DNA of 64,000 nucleotides from Desulfobulbaceae bacterium (GTDB taxonomy: Bacteria > Desulfobacterota > Desulfobulbia > Desulfobulbales > SURF-16): the NCBI GenBank assembly GCA_020444175.1, contig JAHLLM010000001.1:215247-279246 (forward strand). Direction: 5' to 3'. The notes beneath the pieces are model-generated. The model did not search any database. It was not told the origin of the DNA and saw only the letters and a program-made list of their open reading frames with translations. Each line of letters begins with the position of its first letter. The first letter of the stretch is position 1. The translations under genes were made by a program, and so were the position numbers. Of this stretch, positions 8,516-17,906 are shown in pieces.

Positions 8516-11041
8516 TCAGCTTCGCCAAAGGATGAAATGAGCCTCCAAGGGCACGGAGGCCTCCGCATGATAGGGGATCACCCTCGGAGTATAGTCCCGA
8601 GCCGGCCTCCCTGCGGGTACGGCTGCATGATAGAGATAGCCGACGCCCGGTCCAGCGAGCATATCTCCGCGATCCATGGTGACGCGGACTGGATTTGCAT
8701 CCTGCGGCAGCGCCTCGGCGTATAATTCAACTCGTACCGCTGCCGGCGAAAGTTCCTCCAGGTAAACTTCCACTTGAAACAGGTTTCGAAGCAAAGATTC
8801 CTGCACTGTAAATTGCCCGAAACGCACCTGTTGCCAATGGTCAGAGAGCGACATGTGCCATTTTTCAATGGCAGCCGCAAGGCTCCCATTGTCTGCCGCA
8901 CGACGTCGATATGCCGCAGCCGCCGGTATGTAGTACTCATCGGTATATTCCCGCGCCATCCGATTACAGGAAAACATGGGCGTCAACCGCGCCAGACTCT
9001 GCCGCATCCTGGTCACCCACGCCGTTGGTATTCCTTGCTCGTCACGGGTGTAGAAAGCCGGTACCACCTCCTGCTCCAGCAGCATATACAGCTCTTCGGC
9101 TTCCACCGCATCCCAGCCGGGATCATTGTCGTGCTCATGTCCGTCGCCAAGGGACCAGCCCACTTCCGAGTCATAGGCCTCGGCCCACCAGCCGTCAAGT
9201 TCGGACAGATTGAGTCCGCCGTTGACAAGCACCTTCATGCCGCTTGTTCCGCTTGCTTCCCAGGGACGGCGCGGCGTGTTCAACCAGAGGTCCACGCCCT
9301 GAACCAGTTCAGCGGCAAGTCCCATATCGTAATCTTCGAGAAACACACCGCGCTCACGCACCTCCGGTTGACGCAGATAATCATTCCACTCCCGCACCAA
9401 GCGCCTTCCTTCTTCGTCCTGGGGATGTGCCTTGCCGGCAATGATGAGCTGCACAGGGCGCTTGGAGTCGGTAAGCAAACGAGTCAGTCTATCCGGATCG
9501 GCAAGGAGTAGTGTGGGCCGCTTATATTCGGCAAAGCGCCGTGCAAAGCCGATAGTCAGAACATTTGGATCAAGCACCTGGAGACATTGCATAAGACCAT
9601 CTTCCGTCACGCCGCAGGTAGCCTGCTGACGGGTCAGACGTCGCCGAACAGCTTTAACAAGGGGTTGCCGTGCCTGGTTCCGCATGGACCACAGTTTCTC
9701 ATCGCCCACGTTGCGCCAGACCTGCTCAATGTCTTCCAGGGTACTGAGCCAGCTCCCCTTACCGCAATGTTCGGTCCACAATGCATCAGCCGCCGCTGAA
9801 TCCCATGAAGGCATGTGTACGCCATTGGTTACATGGCCGATAGGGATTTCATGCTGTGGCCAACGGGAAAACAGGGGGAGAAAAATACGACGGCTGACCT
9901 CTCCATGCAGGCGGCTGACTCCATTCACCCTGCCGCAACCGCGCAAGGCGAGATAAGCCATGTTAAAGGAGTCGCTGTCATCTAAATCATGAGAACGCCC
10001 CAGGTCAAACAGCGTATCCATGGATACGCCAAGATGATTCGCATAATCAGAGAAGTACTGCGTCATGATCGCCCGCGGAAAACGATCGAAACCTGCGGCA
10101 ACAGGAGTGTGCGTCGTAAAGACATTTCCGGCCCTGGTGCTGAGCAGAGAGATGGAAAATGATCGGTCCGCTTGTTCCATGAAGCGACGAGCACGTTCCA
10201 GCACGACAAAGGCGGCATGTCCTTCATTAAGATGACATACCGAAGGAGAGATTTTCAAGGCCTCCAGCAGACGCCAGCCGCCCATGCCCAGCACAATCTC
10301 CTGTCGCAGACGCATTTCGGTTCCACCGCCGTAAAGCTCACCGGTAATGCCTCGATCCCCCGGAGAATTGAGGAGATCGTTACTGTCCAGCAAATACAAC
10401 GGCACTCTGCCAACCTGCGCCTGCCAGCCGCGCAGCCACAGTGTGCGACCCGGCAGTTCCACGCTGACGCGCAGCCATTCCCCATCAGGACCCTGCAATG
10501 GCAGCACGGGTAACATGGTGGGATTGTTGTATGGGAAAAAAGCCAGCTGGTCGCCATTGGTGTCCAGCCCCTGACGAAAATACCCCTGCTGATAGAGCAG
10601 CCCGATACCGACCACGGGGATGCCCAGATCACTTGCAGTCTTCAGGAAATCACCGGCGAGCACCCCCAGACCGCCTGAATAGATGGGCAGTGCATCACTT
10701 AGCCCGAATTCCATGCTGAAATAGGCGACGGTTCCCAGCGTATCGTCGCCATGGGTCTCTTCGAACCATGGCGACTGCTTGAGATAAGTCTTACGGTGGG
10801 CGAGCTGGCTCTGCAACTCATTCACAAAGCTCGCATCAACAGCCAGGGTCTCCAGTTGCTTTCTGGAAACACTCTCAAGTATCAGCCAGGGATCTTCCGT
10901 TGCTTCCCAGAGCTCAGGGTCAACTGTCCTCCAAAGGGCGTCAGCGCTATGGTTCCAGTTCCAGCGCATGTCGAGCGCCAGATCCGTCAGCCCTTTCAGT
11001 TTCGGCGGCAGAGATCGGGGAAGGTATCGTTCAGGATTCAT
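8516..11041 (-). CDS. glgP: Alpha-glucan (glycogen/maltodextrin) phosphorylase
   Basis: The 841-residue protein matches the bacterial/archaeal alpha-glucan phosphorylase type (GT35), which releases glucose-1-phosphate from alpha-1,4-glucans using phosphate and pyridoxal phosphate. The N-terminal DUF3417-like segment (LKGLTDLALDMRWNWNHSADALW) is typical of this subfamily. The PLP-lysine motif is present as EASGTSGMKVLVNGGLNLS, and AYFSMEFGLSDALPIYSGG is the characteristic N-terminal signature. Length is as expected for the family. It sits between the small ORF after ftsH and the histidine kinase, all on the minus strand with gaps of 32 and 18 bp. Co-transcription with FtsH and a stress protein suggests that glycogen is mobilised under stress (inference). 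Confidence 0.94.
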   Translation of the reverse strand: MNPERYLPRSLPPKLKGLTDLALDMRWNWNHSADALWRTVDPELWEATEDPWLILESVSRKQLETLAVDASFVNELQSQLAHRKTYLKQSPWFEETHGDDTLGTVAYFSMEFGLSDALPIYSGGLGVLAGDFLKTASDLGIPVVGIGLLYQQGYFRQGLDTNGDQLAFFPYNNPTMLPVLPLQGPDGEWLRVSVELPGRTLWLRGWQAQVGRVPLYLLDSNDLLNSPGDRGITGELYGGGTEMRLRQEIVLGMGGWRLLEALKISPSVCHLNEGHAAFVVLERARRFMEQADRSFSISLLSTRAGNVFTTHTPVAAGFDRFPRAIMTQYFSDYANHLGVSMDTLFDLGRSHDLDDSDSFNMAYLALRGCGRVNGVSRLHGEVSRRIFLPLFSRWPQHEIPIGHVTNGVHMPSWDSAAADALWTEHCGKGSWLSTLEDIEQVWRNVGDEKLWSMRNQARQPLVKAVRRRLTRQQATCGVTEDGLMQCLQVLDPNVLTIGFARRFAEYKRPTLLLADPDRLTRLLTDSKRPVQLIIAGKAHPQDEEGRRLVREWNDYLRQPEVRERGVFLEDYDMGLAAELVQGVDLWLNTPRRPWEASGTSGMKVLVNGGLNLSELDGWWAEAYDSEVGWSLGDGHEHDNDPGWDAVEAEELYMLLEQEVVPAFYTRDEQGIPTAWVTRMRQSLARLTPMFSCNRMAREYTDEYYIPAAAAYRRRAADNGSLAAAIEKWHMSLSDHWQQVRFGQFTVQESLLRNLFQVEVYLEELSPAAVRVELYAEALPQDANPVRVTMDRGDMLAGPGVGYLYHAAVPAGRPARDYTPRVIPYHAEASVPLEAHFILWRS

Positions 11042-11073
11042 GATTATCCTCGCAGTCTGTTCAACTTGCTATT

Positions 11074-11448
11074 TCAGAGAATAGGGGATTTTACCTCCTC
11101 CATGCCGATGGAAGTCTTTTTGACAATTTGCGCCACCCGCATGCTGAGACAAAGACATTTCTCCCCTACCAGGTATTTCTCGGCATCATGTATTTCCAGA
11201 AGAGTCTGCAGGTGACTCTCTTCTTTTCTGAGATCAACGAGCCAGGAATCTTTCTTCTTGTCAAATACAACGGCGACATTAATGCCACAGGCGCCGATTT
11301 CCGGATACGTGGAGGTAATTTTTTCACACAGTACTTTCTGATCAATCATGGCTTGCTTCCTTTTTTGGTTACACACACCTGCGGCAAATACATCCCGCAT
11401 ACTATCGACAAGAATTTTTGTCACATCATTCAATCTACGCTGCTTCAT
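11074..11448 (-). CDS. Small conserved-looking hypothetical protein downstream of ftsH
   Basis: This 124-residue ORF begins inside the last 14 bases of ftsH on the same strand and ends 32 bp before glgP, so it is very likely translated as part of that operon. I do not recognise the family. The sequence has charged helical stretches, four cysteines spread across the protein (CNQKRK, VLCEK, GACGIN, KCLCLS contribute), and a predicted beta-strand region ([18 protein letters not shown]). No signal peptide or membrane span is visible. The tight overlap with ftsH suggests a cytoplasmic accessory factor, but no function can be assigned. Confidence 0.7.
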   Translation of the reverse strand: MKQRRLNDVTKILVDSMRDVFAAGVCNQKRKQAMIDQKVLCEKITSTYPEIGACGINVAVVFDKKKDSWLVDLRKEESHLQTLLEIHDAEKYLVGEKCLCLSMRVAQIVKKTSIGMEEVKSPIL

Positions 11449-13333
11449 GGGGAGAATCAGACAACATGGTTCTCAGTTCCTCACCCTGCACACTTTCTTT
11501 TTCAGCAAGAAGTTCAGCCAGTTTATCAAGGACACCCCGCCGTTCCGTGAGGATTTTTCGCACACGCTGGTGGGCTTCGTCAACAAAACGAGCGATCTCT
11601 TCGTCGATTTGAGCGGCTTTTTCTTCACTGTAGGTTTGATTACTTGAAGCAAAACCTTGCGGCCCGAACATCGACTGACGAGGGCGTTCGTATGTCACCA
11701 GTCCCAGCCGTTCACTCATGCCGTATTCCGTCACCATGGACCGGGCAATATCAGTTGCCCGCTGCAGGTCGTTTTGGGCTCCAGTGGAGATTTCTTCAAA
11801 AACCAGCTCCTCCGCCACCCTGCCTCCCAGAAGAACGGCCAACCTGTCAAGCAGTTCAGGCCGGGTCATTAAATACCGATCTTCCGTTGGTTGCTGCTGG
11901 GTATAGCCAAGCGCCGCAATCCCCCGGGGAATGATGGAGATTTTATGCACCGGGTCGGCATGCTCGACCGACTCGGCTACAATTGCATGGCCGGATTCAT
12001 GAAAGGTGACAATTTCCTTCTCCCGGGCATTCATCACCCTGTTCTTTTTCTCCAGGCCGCCAACCACACGATCAATGGCCTCATCAAATTCAGTCGCCTC
12101 CACTGTTTCTTTGCTTTTCCGGGCGGCCAGCAGGGCGGCCTCGTTGACAAGGTTGGCAAGATCGGCCCCAACAAAACCCGGCGTTCGACCGGCAATCTTA
12201 CGAAGATCGACCTCCGGTCCCAGGAGTACATTCTTGGAATGAATCTTCAGGATGGCCTCCCGGCCATTGATATCCGGACGGTCCACCAGTACCTGCCGGT
12301 CAAAACGACCCGGTCGCAGCAGGGCGGGATCGAGGATCTCCGGCCGGTTGGTGGCGGACATGATTATCACCCCTTTATTGGTTTCAAAGCCGTCCATCTC
12401 GATCAGAAGCTGGTTGAGGGTCTGTTCCCTTTCGTCATGCCCTCCCATGACATTCATACCCCGCGCCTTGCCAAGCGCGTCCAACTCATCGATGAAAATG
12501 ATGCAGGGAGCCTGCTTGGCAGCCTGGGAAAAGAGATCTCGAACCCGGGCTGCGCCAACGCCTACGAACATCTCCACGAATTCAGAGCCGCTGATGCTGA
12601 AAAACGGCACTTTTGCCTCCCCGGCCACCGCCTTGGCCAGGAGTGTTTTGCCGGTTCCGGGCGGGCCGACCAGAAGGACACCCTTGGGAATTCTTCCGCC
12701 CAGTTTTTGGAATTTCCCGGGATTACTCAAAAATTCAACGACTTCCTGGAGTTCTTCCTTGGCATCATCGATTCCGGCTGCATCCTCGAAGGAGACTTTT
12801 GTTTCGCTTTCAGCAAAAATCTTTGCTTTGCTCTTACTGAAAGACATGACACCCATGCCAGTCCCCATTTTTTTCATGGAGAACCGTACGATCAGAAAGA
12901 AAATTCCGAACGGAATGACCCAGGCTAGCAGAAAACCCAGGAATTTATTCTCATGTCGCCCGAAATAACTCACACCATGTTCGTCCAGTTGCTTCACTAA
13001 GTTCGGATCATCTACCCGAACAGTGGTAAACTTCTGCCCCTGTTTTTCCGTCAGCGTACCGCTAATTTTTTCAGGACCAATGGTCAGTGTGCCTACTTTG
13101 CCTTCGATTACGTACTGCTTAAACTGGCTGTAGGGGATTGGGCCCACTTTAGGAGAAAAAAAGAATTGTTGGATCAATGAAATGAAGAAAAAAAGGATCA
13201 TGAGATACCAGATATTAAAGCCGGACTTTGGTGGCAAGGTATCTTTTTTCAACGGCATGTTTTCGAAACCCATCCAGGAACGGATTGTTTCGATTATATT
13301 TTTTGGCGGTCCTTTATTACTGTTGTCCGTCAT
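11435..13333 (-). CDS. ftsH: ATP-dependent zinc metalloprotease FtsH
   Basis: FtsH degrades misassembled membrane proteins and selected soluble regulators from the inner membrane. The 632-residue protein has two N-terminal membrane spans (about residues 25-47 and 118-142) flanking a small periplasmic domain, an AAA module with Walker A GPPGTGKT near residue 221, Walker [10 protein letters not shown], second region of homology [21 protein letters not shown], and the zinc-binding HESGH motif near residue 445. Length is normal. It is preceded by a universal stress protein gene and overlaps the following small ORF by 14 bp. The hflK and hflC genes, whose products restrain FtsH, are about 4.6 kb away in this window but in a separate unit. 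This may be a second, stress-linked FtsH copy; that cannot be decided here. Confidence 0.96.
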   Translation of the reverse strand: MTDNSNKGPPKNIIETIRSWMGFENMPLKKDTLPPKSGFNIWYLMILFFFISLIQQFFFSPKVGPIPYSQFKQYVIEGKVGTLTIGPEKISGTLTEKQGQKFTTVRVDDPNLVKQLDEHGVSYFGRHENKFLGFLLAWVIPFGIFFLIVRFSMKKMGTGMGVMSFSKSKAKIFAESETKVSFEDAAGIDDAKEELQEVVEFLSNPGKFQKLGGRIPKGVLLVGPPGTGKTLLAKAVAGEAKVPFFSISGSEFVEMFVGVGAARVRDLFSQAAKQAPCIIFIDELDALGKARGMNVMGGHDEREQTLNQLLIEMDGFETNKGVIIMSATNRPEILDPALLRPGRFDRQVLVDRPDINGREAILKIHSKNVLLGPEVDLRKIAGRTPGFVGADLANLVNEAALLAARKSKETVEATEFDEAIDRVVGGLEKKNRVMNAREKEIVTFHESGHAIVAESVEHADPVHKISIIPRGIAALGYTQQQPTEDRYLMTRPELLDRLAVLLGGRVAEELVFEEISTGAQNDLQRATDIARSMVTEYGMSERLGLVTYERPRQSMFGPQGFASSNQTYSEEKAAQIDEEIARFVDEAHQRVRKILTERRGVLDKLAELLAEKESVQGEELRTMLSDSPHEAA

Positions 13334-13444
13334 TTCAGGTTCCCTTTACGTCTTGAATGAGATCAGGCCGCTATACAGAGGAATATCCCATCTTTACCAG
13401 ACCTGCGGCCAGTTCGTTGAGGAAAAGAGGCCTGTTACAAGCAG

Positions 13445-13924
13445 TTACTGATCATCTTCATTATCTTCAGCTGATTCCCCAGGTTCTTTTTTCACCAGCA
13501 TGATCGAACAGGGCATTTTTCTAACCAGTTCATCATTGCTGCGTCCAAAAAGAAAGTGTTCCACATGCCCCTCTTCGTGGGCAAGCATTACCAGAAGATC
13601 AATTTTTTCTTCCTTGATGGTTTTCAGGACCTCTGTCGTGGGCTCTCCCTCTCTGACCAGTTCTTTTATAGACAGGCCATGTGTTCTTTCTGTCTCGACA
13701 AGGTTAGCCAATTTCCGTCTGGCGTCCTGAATACTTTTTTCATACTCCAGGGCAAGCGCTCTGGTTCCAAGCCCCCAGCCCTTAATACCGAAGGGATTGT
13801 GTATGGAATGAACCACATACAACTCGGCCTCATATTTCCGGGCAAGTGATACCCCGTATTGAATAGCTTTCCTGCATGATTGGATCATTCTTGCGACAAC
13901 AAGAATACGTTTATATTCCCTCAT
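13445..13924 (-). CDS. Universal stress protein (UspA family)
   Basis: The 159-residue protein has the Usp fold signature: an N-terminal beta strand (YKRILVVARM), a central strand with DLLVMLAHEEGH, and a C-terminal nucleotide-binding-like stretch GRSNDELVRKMPCSIMLVKKE. The usual ATP-binding glycine motif G2XG9G(S/T) is only partly matched (GHVEHFLFGRSNDEL), so ATP binding is uncertain. The start is supported by a strong GGGGGT Shine-Dalgarno site close upstream. It is the first gene of the probable operon usp-ftsH-orf-glgP-kinase-AAA, 111 bp before ftsH. The context agrees with a role under energy or envelope stress. Confidence 0.88.
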   Translation of the reverse strand: MREYKRILVVARMIQSCRKAIQYGVSLARKYEAELYVVHSIHNPFGIKGWGLGTRALALEYEKSIQDARRKLANLVETERTHGLSIKELVREGEPTTEVLKTIKEEKIDLLVMLAHEEGHVEHFLFGRSNDELVRKMPCSIMLVKKEPGESAEDNEDDQ

Positions 13925-14146
13925 GATACCCCCTTTTCATTTTCATATTCCAAACTGTTCTGCCTCATGATGTCATTTTTCTTCCATTCTCACCTGGCGG
14001 GAACTACAGCACGACACCATTTCCAAAGGCTTTTCAAAACGCATTACGGATATCACTTTTCCGTCAAAGAGAAAAAAGACCGCCAGTGCCTGGCAGCAGA
14101 AGTCAACATGTTGAATGGCGTGAAATTCCTTGCTCTAAAATGAAGT

Positions 14147-14255
14147 TTGATGGACGAGTAAAAAAGCGCTCGACCTCCGCCAGAAAGCATATAACTTGTT
14201 GAAATCGCATTGTCGGATGGTCAGCTTCAGGACTTTTTTGCGAGACCTTCAAATT
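14147..14255 (+). repeat. Family A interspersed repeat, copy A1 (diverged)
   Basis: About 109 bp, recognised by the shared internal core CGGATGGTCAGCTTCAG and the right end TTTTTTGCGAGACC. It aligns along its length with copies at 14558, 16310, 38896, 58571, 62290 and 63947. This is the most diverged copy at its left end. Confidence 0.75.
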
Positions 14256-14290
14256 TCAACATTAAGCTATTTGAAAATCATGGATAAACT

Positions 14291-14404
14291 TCAGGGAATC
14301 ATAGGGTTGATGTTCGGCTTATCCATAACGAAATTATTCAGTAACATTTTAGCCCGTTCAGGGGGCTGGTGAGGTGGTCGTGCTTTGCGGGAATTGCCTT
14401 TCAT
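14291..14404 (-). CDS. Possible 37-residue small protein between two family A repeats
   Basis: On the minus strand an ATG is preceded by GGAAG at a plausible spacing (GGAAGTAAATCATG) and opens a 37-codon frame ending in TGA. The product is basic and proline-rich, beginning MKGNSRKARPPHQPPERAK. I do not recognise it. It lies wholly in the 300-bp spacer between repeat copies A1 and A2. It could be a genuine small gene, a remnant of a transposase that once used these repeats, or chance. Confidence 0.2.
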   Translation of the reverse strand: MKGNSRKARPPHQPPERAKMLLNNFVMDKPNINPMIP

Positions 14405-14557
14405 GATTTACTTCCAATTTATATAAACTATGCATCTTCCCATGAAAAATCCAGCTTTTTCTTTTAATCATCTCGTGCAGTGATGGTTTTCCCAATTTCA
14501 ATCGTATTACAACTTGGAATACAACTGATAGTTAGATCAGTTGTCTGATATTTTTTA

Positions 14558-14669
14558 AATTTGACGGTTTCGTAAAAACCCTCTCAACCGCCGCCGGAAC
14601 GTGTGTAACTTGTTGATATTGCGTTGGCGGATGGTCAGCTACAGGACTTTTTGCGAGATTGTCAAATTT
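14558..14669 (+). repeat. Family A interspersed repeat, copy A2
   Basis: About 112 bp beginning TTTGACGGTTTCG and ending TTTTTGCGAGATTGTCAAA, which form imperfect terminal inverted repeats. Internal core TTGGCGGATGGTCAGCT is shared with the other copies. Confidence 0.85.
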
Positions 14670-14746
14670 GGAAATTCAAAACAAGAAAAGGAAAAACTAA
14701 AGTAACAAAATGATAATGAAGTGGCACTTAGTCTCTCTGCTGGAGT

Positions 14747-14778
14747 AAAAAAAACCCCGGGACCAGAAAGGAACCGGG
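14747..14778 (-). terminator. Rho-independent terminator of citrate synthase
   Basis: On the minus strand, GC-rich arms CCCCGG and CCGGGG around a short loop are followed by a run of eight T residues (the A-run at 14748-14755 on the plus strand). It lies about 25 bp past the citrate synthase stop codon. Confidence 0.85.
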
Positions 14779-14800
14779 GAAAATCAGGTCGGAACATAAA

Positions 14801-16108
14801 TCACTCACGTTCATCAATCGGCACAAAAGGACGCCGGGTGGGACCTGTGTATATTTGGCGGGGACGACCAATACGCCAGTTAGGGTCATCCCACATTTCT
14901 TTCCAGTGAGCAATCCAGCCCGGCAATCTGCCCAAGGCAAACATCACGGTAAACATATTATTGGGAATACCCAGCGCTCGGTAGATGATCCCACTGTAGA
15001 AATCCACATTGGGGTAGAGGTTGCGCTCCACAAAATAAGAGTCACTCAACACAACCTCTTCAATTTCCCTGGCAATATCAAGGAGAGGATCTGAAGATAT
15101 CCCCAAGGCCGCTAAAACCTGGTCACAGGCAGCTTTTATTATACGCGACCTGGGATCATGACTTTTATAGACACGATGGCCGAAACCGACAAGGCGGAAC
15201 GGGTCATTGCGGTCCTTGGCCTTGTCCAGGTACTTCATATAATCACCGCCACTCTGATAAATCTCTTCAAGCATCTCTATGACCGCCTCATTTGCGCCGC
15301 CGTGCAATGGGCCCCAGAGGGCATTTATGCCGGCAGAAATCGAGGCATAGAGATTCACCCTGGCGCTTCCGACCAGACGGACGGTTGAGGTGGAGCAATT
15401 CTGTTCATGATCCGCGTGGAGAATAAGCAGCTTATTCAAGGCGGCAACCACATTCTGGTTGACCTCATAGGGCCGGACCGGTGAATCAAACATCATATTG
15501 AGGAAGTTTGCGCAATATGACAAATCATGGCGGGGATACACCAGGGGCTGCCCTAAAGACTTTCTGTAAGAAAAAGCAGCAATAGTCCGAATCTTTGACA
15601 GCAGTCGAGCCGACATGAGATCAATATCTTCCACAGGGTTTTCCGTCATCTCCGGATAAAAATTACAGAGCGAATTGACCATGGATGACAGAATGGACAT
15701 GGGAGGCGAATAGGGAGGAAAATGATCAAAAAAATGAATCATATCCTCATGCAGCAGGGCAAATCGTCCTAACAGCCGGCTAAAGTTGGACAACTCGCTT
15801 TGGGTGGGGAGGCTGCCATGCACGAGCAGAAAGGCAACTTCAACAAAAGAACAGTTGTTGGCCAGCTCTTCTATACCATATCCCCGGTAATTAAGGATGC
15901 CCTGCTCCCCATCCAGATAGGTTATATTACTGCCGCAGGAGCCTGTATTCATATAGCCGGAATCAATTGTCACATACCCTGTCTCAGCACGCAACGTCCT
16001 TATGTCGATAGCTTTCTCCCCTTCAGAACCGATAATTACCGGCAAAGTATATGTTTTCCCATCCAGTATTACCTGAGCTTTTTGATCGGAGACAAAATTA
16101 TTTAGCAT
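14801..16108 (-). CDS. gltA: Citrate synthase
   Basis: Condenses acetyl-CoA and oxaloacetate to citrate at entry to the TCA cycle. Family signatures are the catalytic histidines in GPLHGGANEAV and GFGHRVYK, and the catalytic aspartate in YPNVDFYSG. I place the start at the third in-frame ATG (MLNNFVSDQKAQ), giving 435 aa, because it has an AAGGATG Shine-Dalgarno site at normal spacing; the longer frame to 16159 adds 17 residues without one. Size and N-terminal beta-sandwich region fit the type II, hexameric, NADH-sensitive class typical of Gram-negatives (inference). It is monocistronic, with a terminator right behind it and family A repeats on both sides. Confidence 0.95.
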   Translation of the reverse strand: MLNNFVSDQKAQVILDGKTYTLPVIIGSEGEKAIDIRTLRAETGYVTIDSGYMNTGSCGSNITYLDGEQGILNYRGYGIEELANNCSFVEVAFLLVHGSLPTQSELSNFSRLLGRFALLHEDMIHFFDHFPPYSPPMSILSSMVNSLCNFYPEMTENPVEDIDLMSARLLSKIRTIAAFSYRKSLGQPLVYPRHDLSYCANFLNMMFDSPVRPYEVNQNVVAALNKLLILHADHEQNCSTSTVRLVGSARVNLYASISAGINALWGPLHGGANEAVIEMLEEIYQSGGDYMKYLDKAKDRNDPFRLVGFGHRVYKSHDPRSRIIKAACDQVLAALGISSDPLLDIAREIEEVVLSDSYFVERNLYPNVDFYSGIIYRALGIPNNMFTVMFALGRLPGWIAHWKEMWDDPNWRIGRPRQIYTGPTRRPFVPIDERE

Positions 16109-16309
16109 TGCTTCATCCTTTTTGTTAACTTTCCACTCAGACATGCAACCCTGCAGCACTTGATTATAATAAGCAGAATGCAGAGGAAGTCAAATCAGCT
16201 TTATTGCTTAACGCGAGTTATTTTTGCCGTTCCAAACCGGCACGCGAAGAACAGAGTGGAGAAAAAATACCCATGTTGTTGAGGGGCTGGGTACTTTGTG
16301 GGTCATCAA

Positions 16310-16440
16310 TTATTGACGGTTTCGCATTTATGCCCTTTGGGGTGAAAAACCGCTCAACCGCCACCGACACGTATGTAACTTGTTGATATTACTTTGGCGG
16401 ATGGTCAGCTTCAGAGCTTTTTGCGATATTGTTAATTATT
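16310..16440 (+). repeat. Family A interspersed repeat, copy A3
   Basis: About 130 bp starting TTGACGGTTTCGC with the conserved core TTGGCGGATGGTCAGCTTC. It carries an insertion, CATTTATGCCCTTTGGGGTG, near its left end; the inverse of this sequence (ACCCTAAAGGGCATAAAT) is found in copy A5 and in repeat C3, so the copies are mosaics. The region 16109-16571 contains nothing else recognisable and no TPP riboswitch. Confidence 0.85.
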
Positions 16441-16571
16441 GACGAGTGCTTCTTAACTCATTATATAAGGTAGCAAATATAGGCATATTTCGTTTTTTTT
16501 TCAAGCACTAACACATTTTTAGATGTCATTTCAATAAGTTAAAAAAAACAGGGACCTCATTTCTTTATAAC

Positions 16572-17243
16572 ATGGTTTTTCAGACCCCTATCTACCAGCA
16601 AAGACTGGCAAAATTTATTAATCAGGTTACAGTATACCCTGTGTCATGCGAGAAACTGGCATGTGGCCGGACAGATATCGAATGGCTGGATGCTGTCCTG
16701 GCCGGAGGAGCCCGTATTGTGCAACTCAGGGATAAAGTGTCTGACGACCGGACACTCCTCGAAAAAGCCCGGATTTTCCGACGAAAAACCTCAGAGGCAG
16801 GAGCCCTTTTTATCGTTAATAACAGATTTGACATCGCCCTGCTTACTGGGGCGGACGGTATTCATGTCGGCAACAGTGATATTCCTGCCGAAGAAATTCG
16901 TCAAGTTGCACCTGATATCATTATCGGTGTATCGGCAAACACAAAAGAACAGGCAGCAACGGCTAAAGAGCGTGGCGCAAGTTATTACAATATCGGTCCC
17001 CTGTTCCAGACTTCAACCAAATCCGGGCTGGCCGATTTCATAGGCGAAGAGGCCATTGCCGGCTATTCGGCACAGTCGGACCTGCCGTTTACCGTCATGG
17101 GCGGAATCAAATTAAACCATGTGCCCCGCCTGATCCAGTGCGGGGCAAGACGAATTGCCGTAGTAACGGCCTTGACCCAGGCCAAAAACATTGAACAAGA
17201 AACACGCACCTGGATTAAAGCAATCAGTGGAGAAACTACATGA
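16572..17243 (+). CDS. thiE: Thiamine-phosphate synthase
   Basis: ThiE couples hydroxymethylpyrimidine pyrophosphate with the thiazole phosphate to give thiamine phosphate. The 223-residue TIM barrel shows the family motifs GGARIVQLRDK, FIVNNRFDIALLTGADGIHVG, IIGVSANT, GASYYNIGPLFQTSTKSG and TVMGGIK. The N-terminus is about 15 residues longer than the first core strand (VTVYPVS), with no better start codon and no clear Shine-Dalgarno site. It overlaps the next gene by 4 bp (ATGA), so the two are probably translationally coupled. No other thi gene is nearby, and no TPP riboswitch motif (CTGAGA and its partner) is visible upstream. Confidence 0.92.
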   Translation: MVFQTPIYQQRLAKFINQVTVYPVSCEKLACGRTDIEWLDAVLAGGARIVQLRDKVSDDRTLLEKARIFRRKTSEAGALFIVNNRFDIALLTGADGIHVGNSDIPAEEIRQVAPDIIIGVSANTKEQAATAKERGASYYNIGPLFQTSTKSGLADFIGEEAIAGYSAQSDLPFTVMGGIKLNHVPRLIQCGARRIAVVTALTQAKNIEQETRTWIKAISGETT

Positions 17244-17905
17244 TGATGAGCAAAACCATAGAAGAAATCAGACTCCTTATGAAATATGCGGTTCCGGAAA
17301 AGGAACTCCCCCAGGCCGAAACACTCCTGACGGAATACGACAGTGACCGGATAGCACTCAACCTTTTTCGTCATTTTTACAGTTTTTTACCTGAAGGGCT
17401 CGACGATACCATCAGCAAAATCCTCCTCATAGACAGAAAGGAAGGGGTCTTCCTGCTCTGCGCCATCACCGGAATTGACAACTACCTGTATCTGGTAAGC
17501 CAGGACAAAACAGAATTTCTGGGACGAAGAGATGAAGGAATCTGGGACGAGGAAGTCCTCCATTTTTTTGGTTTCAAGGACAGGGAAGCGAGTGTAAAGA
17601 AACTGGAGAGCCTGAGTCCGTTTCCCACATACAGACCCTCACATGCAGACGAGAACCTCTGCCCGATATGTTCAGCCGCCGGAGGTGAATTTCACACCCT
17701 GGGCTGCCCGGTGGAGATATGCCCCTGGTGCAGCGGTCAGTTGACCAACTGCACCTGCCGCTTCACAATCACCGGCAAAAAAAACCTGCACAACGAATCT
17801 GACCTGCTGGTCTTTCAGGCCCAACTTGAAGAAAAAGGCCGTGTCCCCTTTGATCCTAAAACCCAGCGCCCCACCTATCCAGTTCAGGAAGAAGGGGAGC
17901 AGTAG
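17240..17905 (+). CDS. Hypothetical zinc-ribbon protein coupled to thiE
   Basis: The 221-residue protein starts inside the thiE stop codon. Residues 1-125 form an alpha/beta region without recognised motifs. Residues about 140-175 carry a dense cysteine array, CPICSAAGG then GCPVEICPWCSGQL then CTC, that looks like one or two zinc ribbons. No signal peptide or membrane span is visible. Its stop codon is one base from the stop of the convergent hflC, leaving no space for a terminator. I do not recognise the family; coupling to thiE is the only clue to function, and a link to thiamine or metal handling would be speculation. Confidence 0.75.
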   Translation: MMMSKTIEEIRLLMKYAVPEKELPQAETLLTEYDSDRIALNLFRHFYSFLPEGLDDTISKILLIDRKEGVFLLCAITGIDNYLYLVSQDKTEFLGRRDEGIWDEEVLHFFGFKDREASVKKLESLSPFPTYRPSHADENLCPICSAAGGEFHTLGCPVEICPWCSGQLTNCTCRFTITGKKNLHNESDLLVFQAQLEEKGRVPFDPKTQRPTYPVQEEGEQ

Positions 17906-17906
17906 C

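Larger units (their letters stand above)
13925..14800. other. 876-bp intergenic region with two copies of repeat family A
   Basis: No conventional gene is seen between the universal stress protein and citrate synthase. The region holds two same-orientation copies of the roughly 110-bp family A repeat about 300 bp apart, a possible 37-codon ORF between them on the minus strand, and the citrate synthase terminator at its right end. Confidence 0.7.

Noticed and set aside
11891..12928. 345-codon plus-strand ORF opposite ftsH
   Set aside because: It runs antisense through the conserved FtsH AAA and protease motifs; no family features and no ribosome site.
16441..16571. TPP riboswitch before thiE
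   Set aside because: Neither of the conserved TPP aptamer boxes is visible in the short AT-rich leader.
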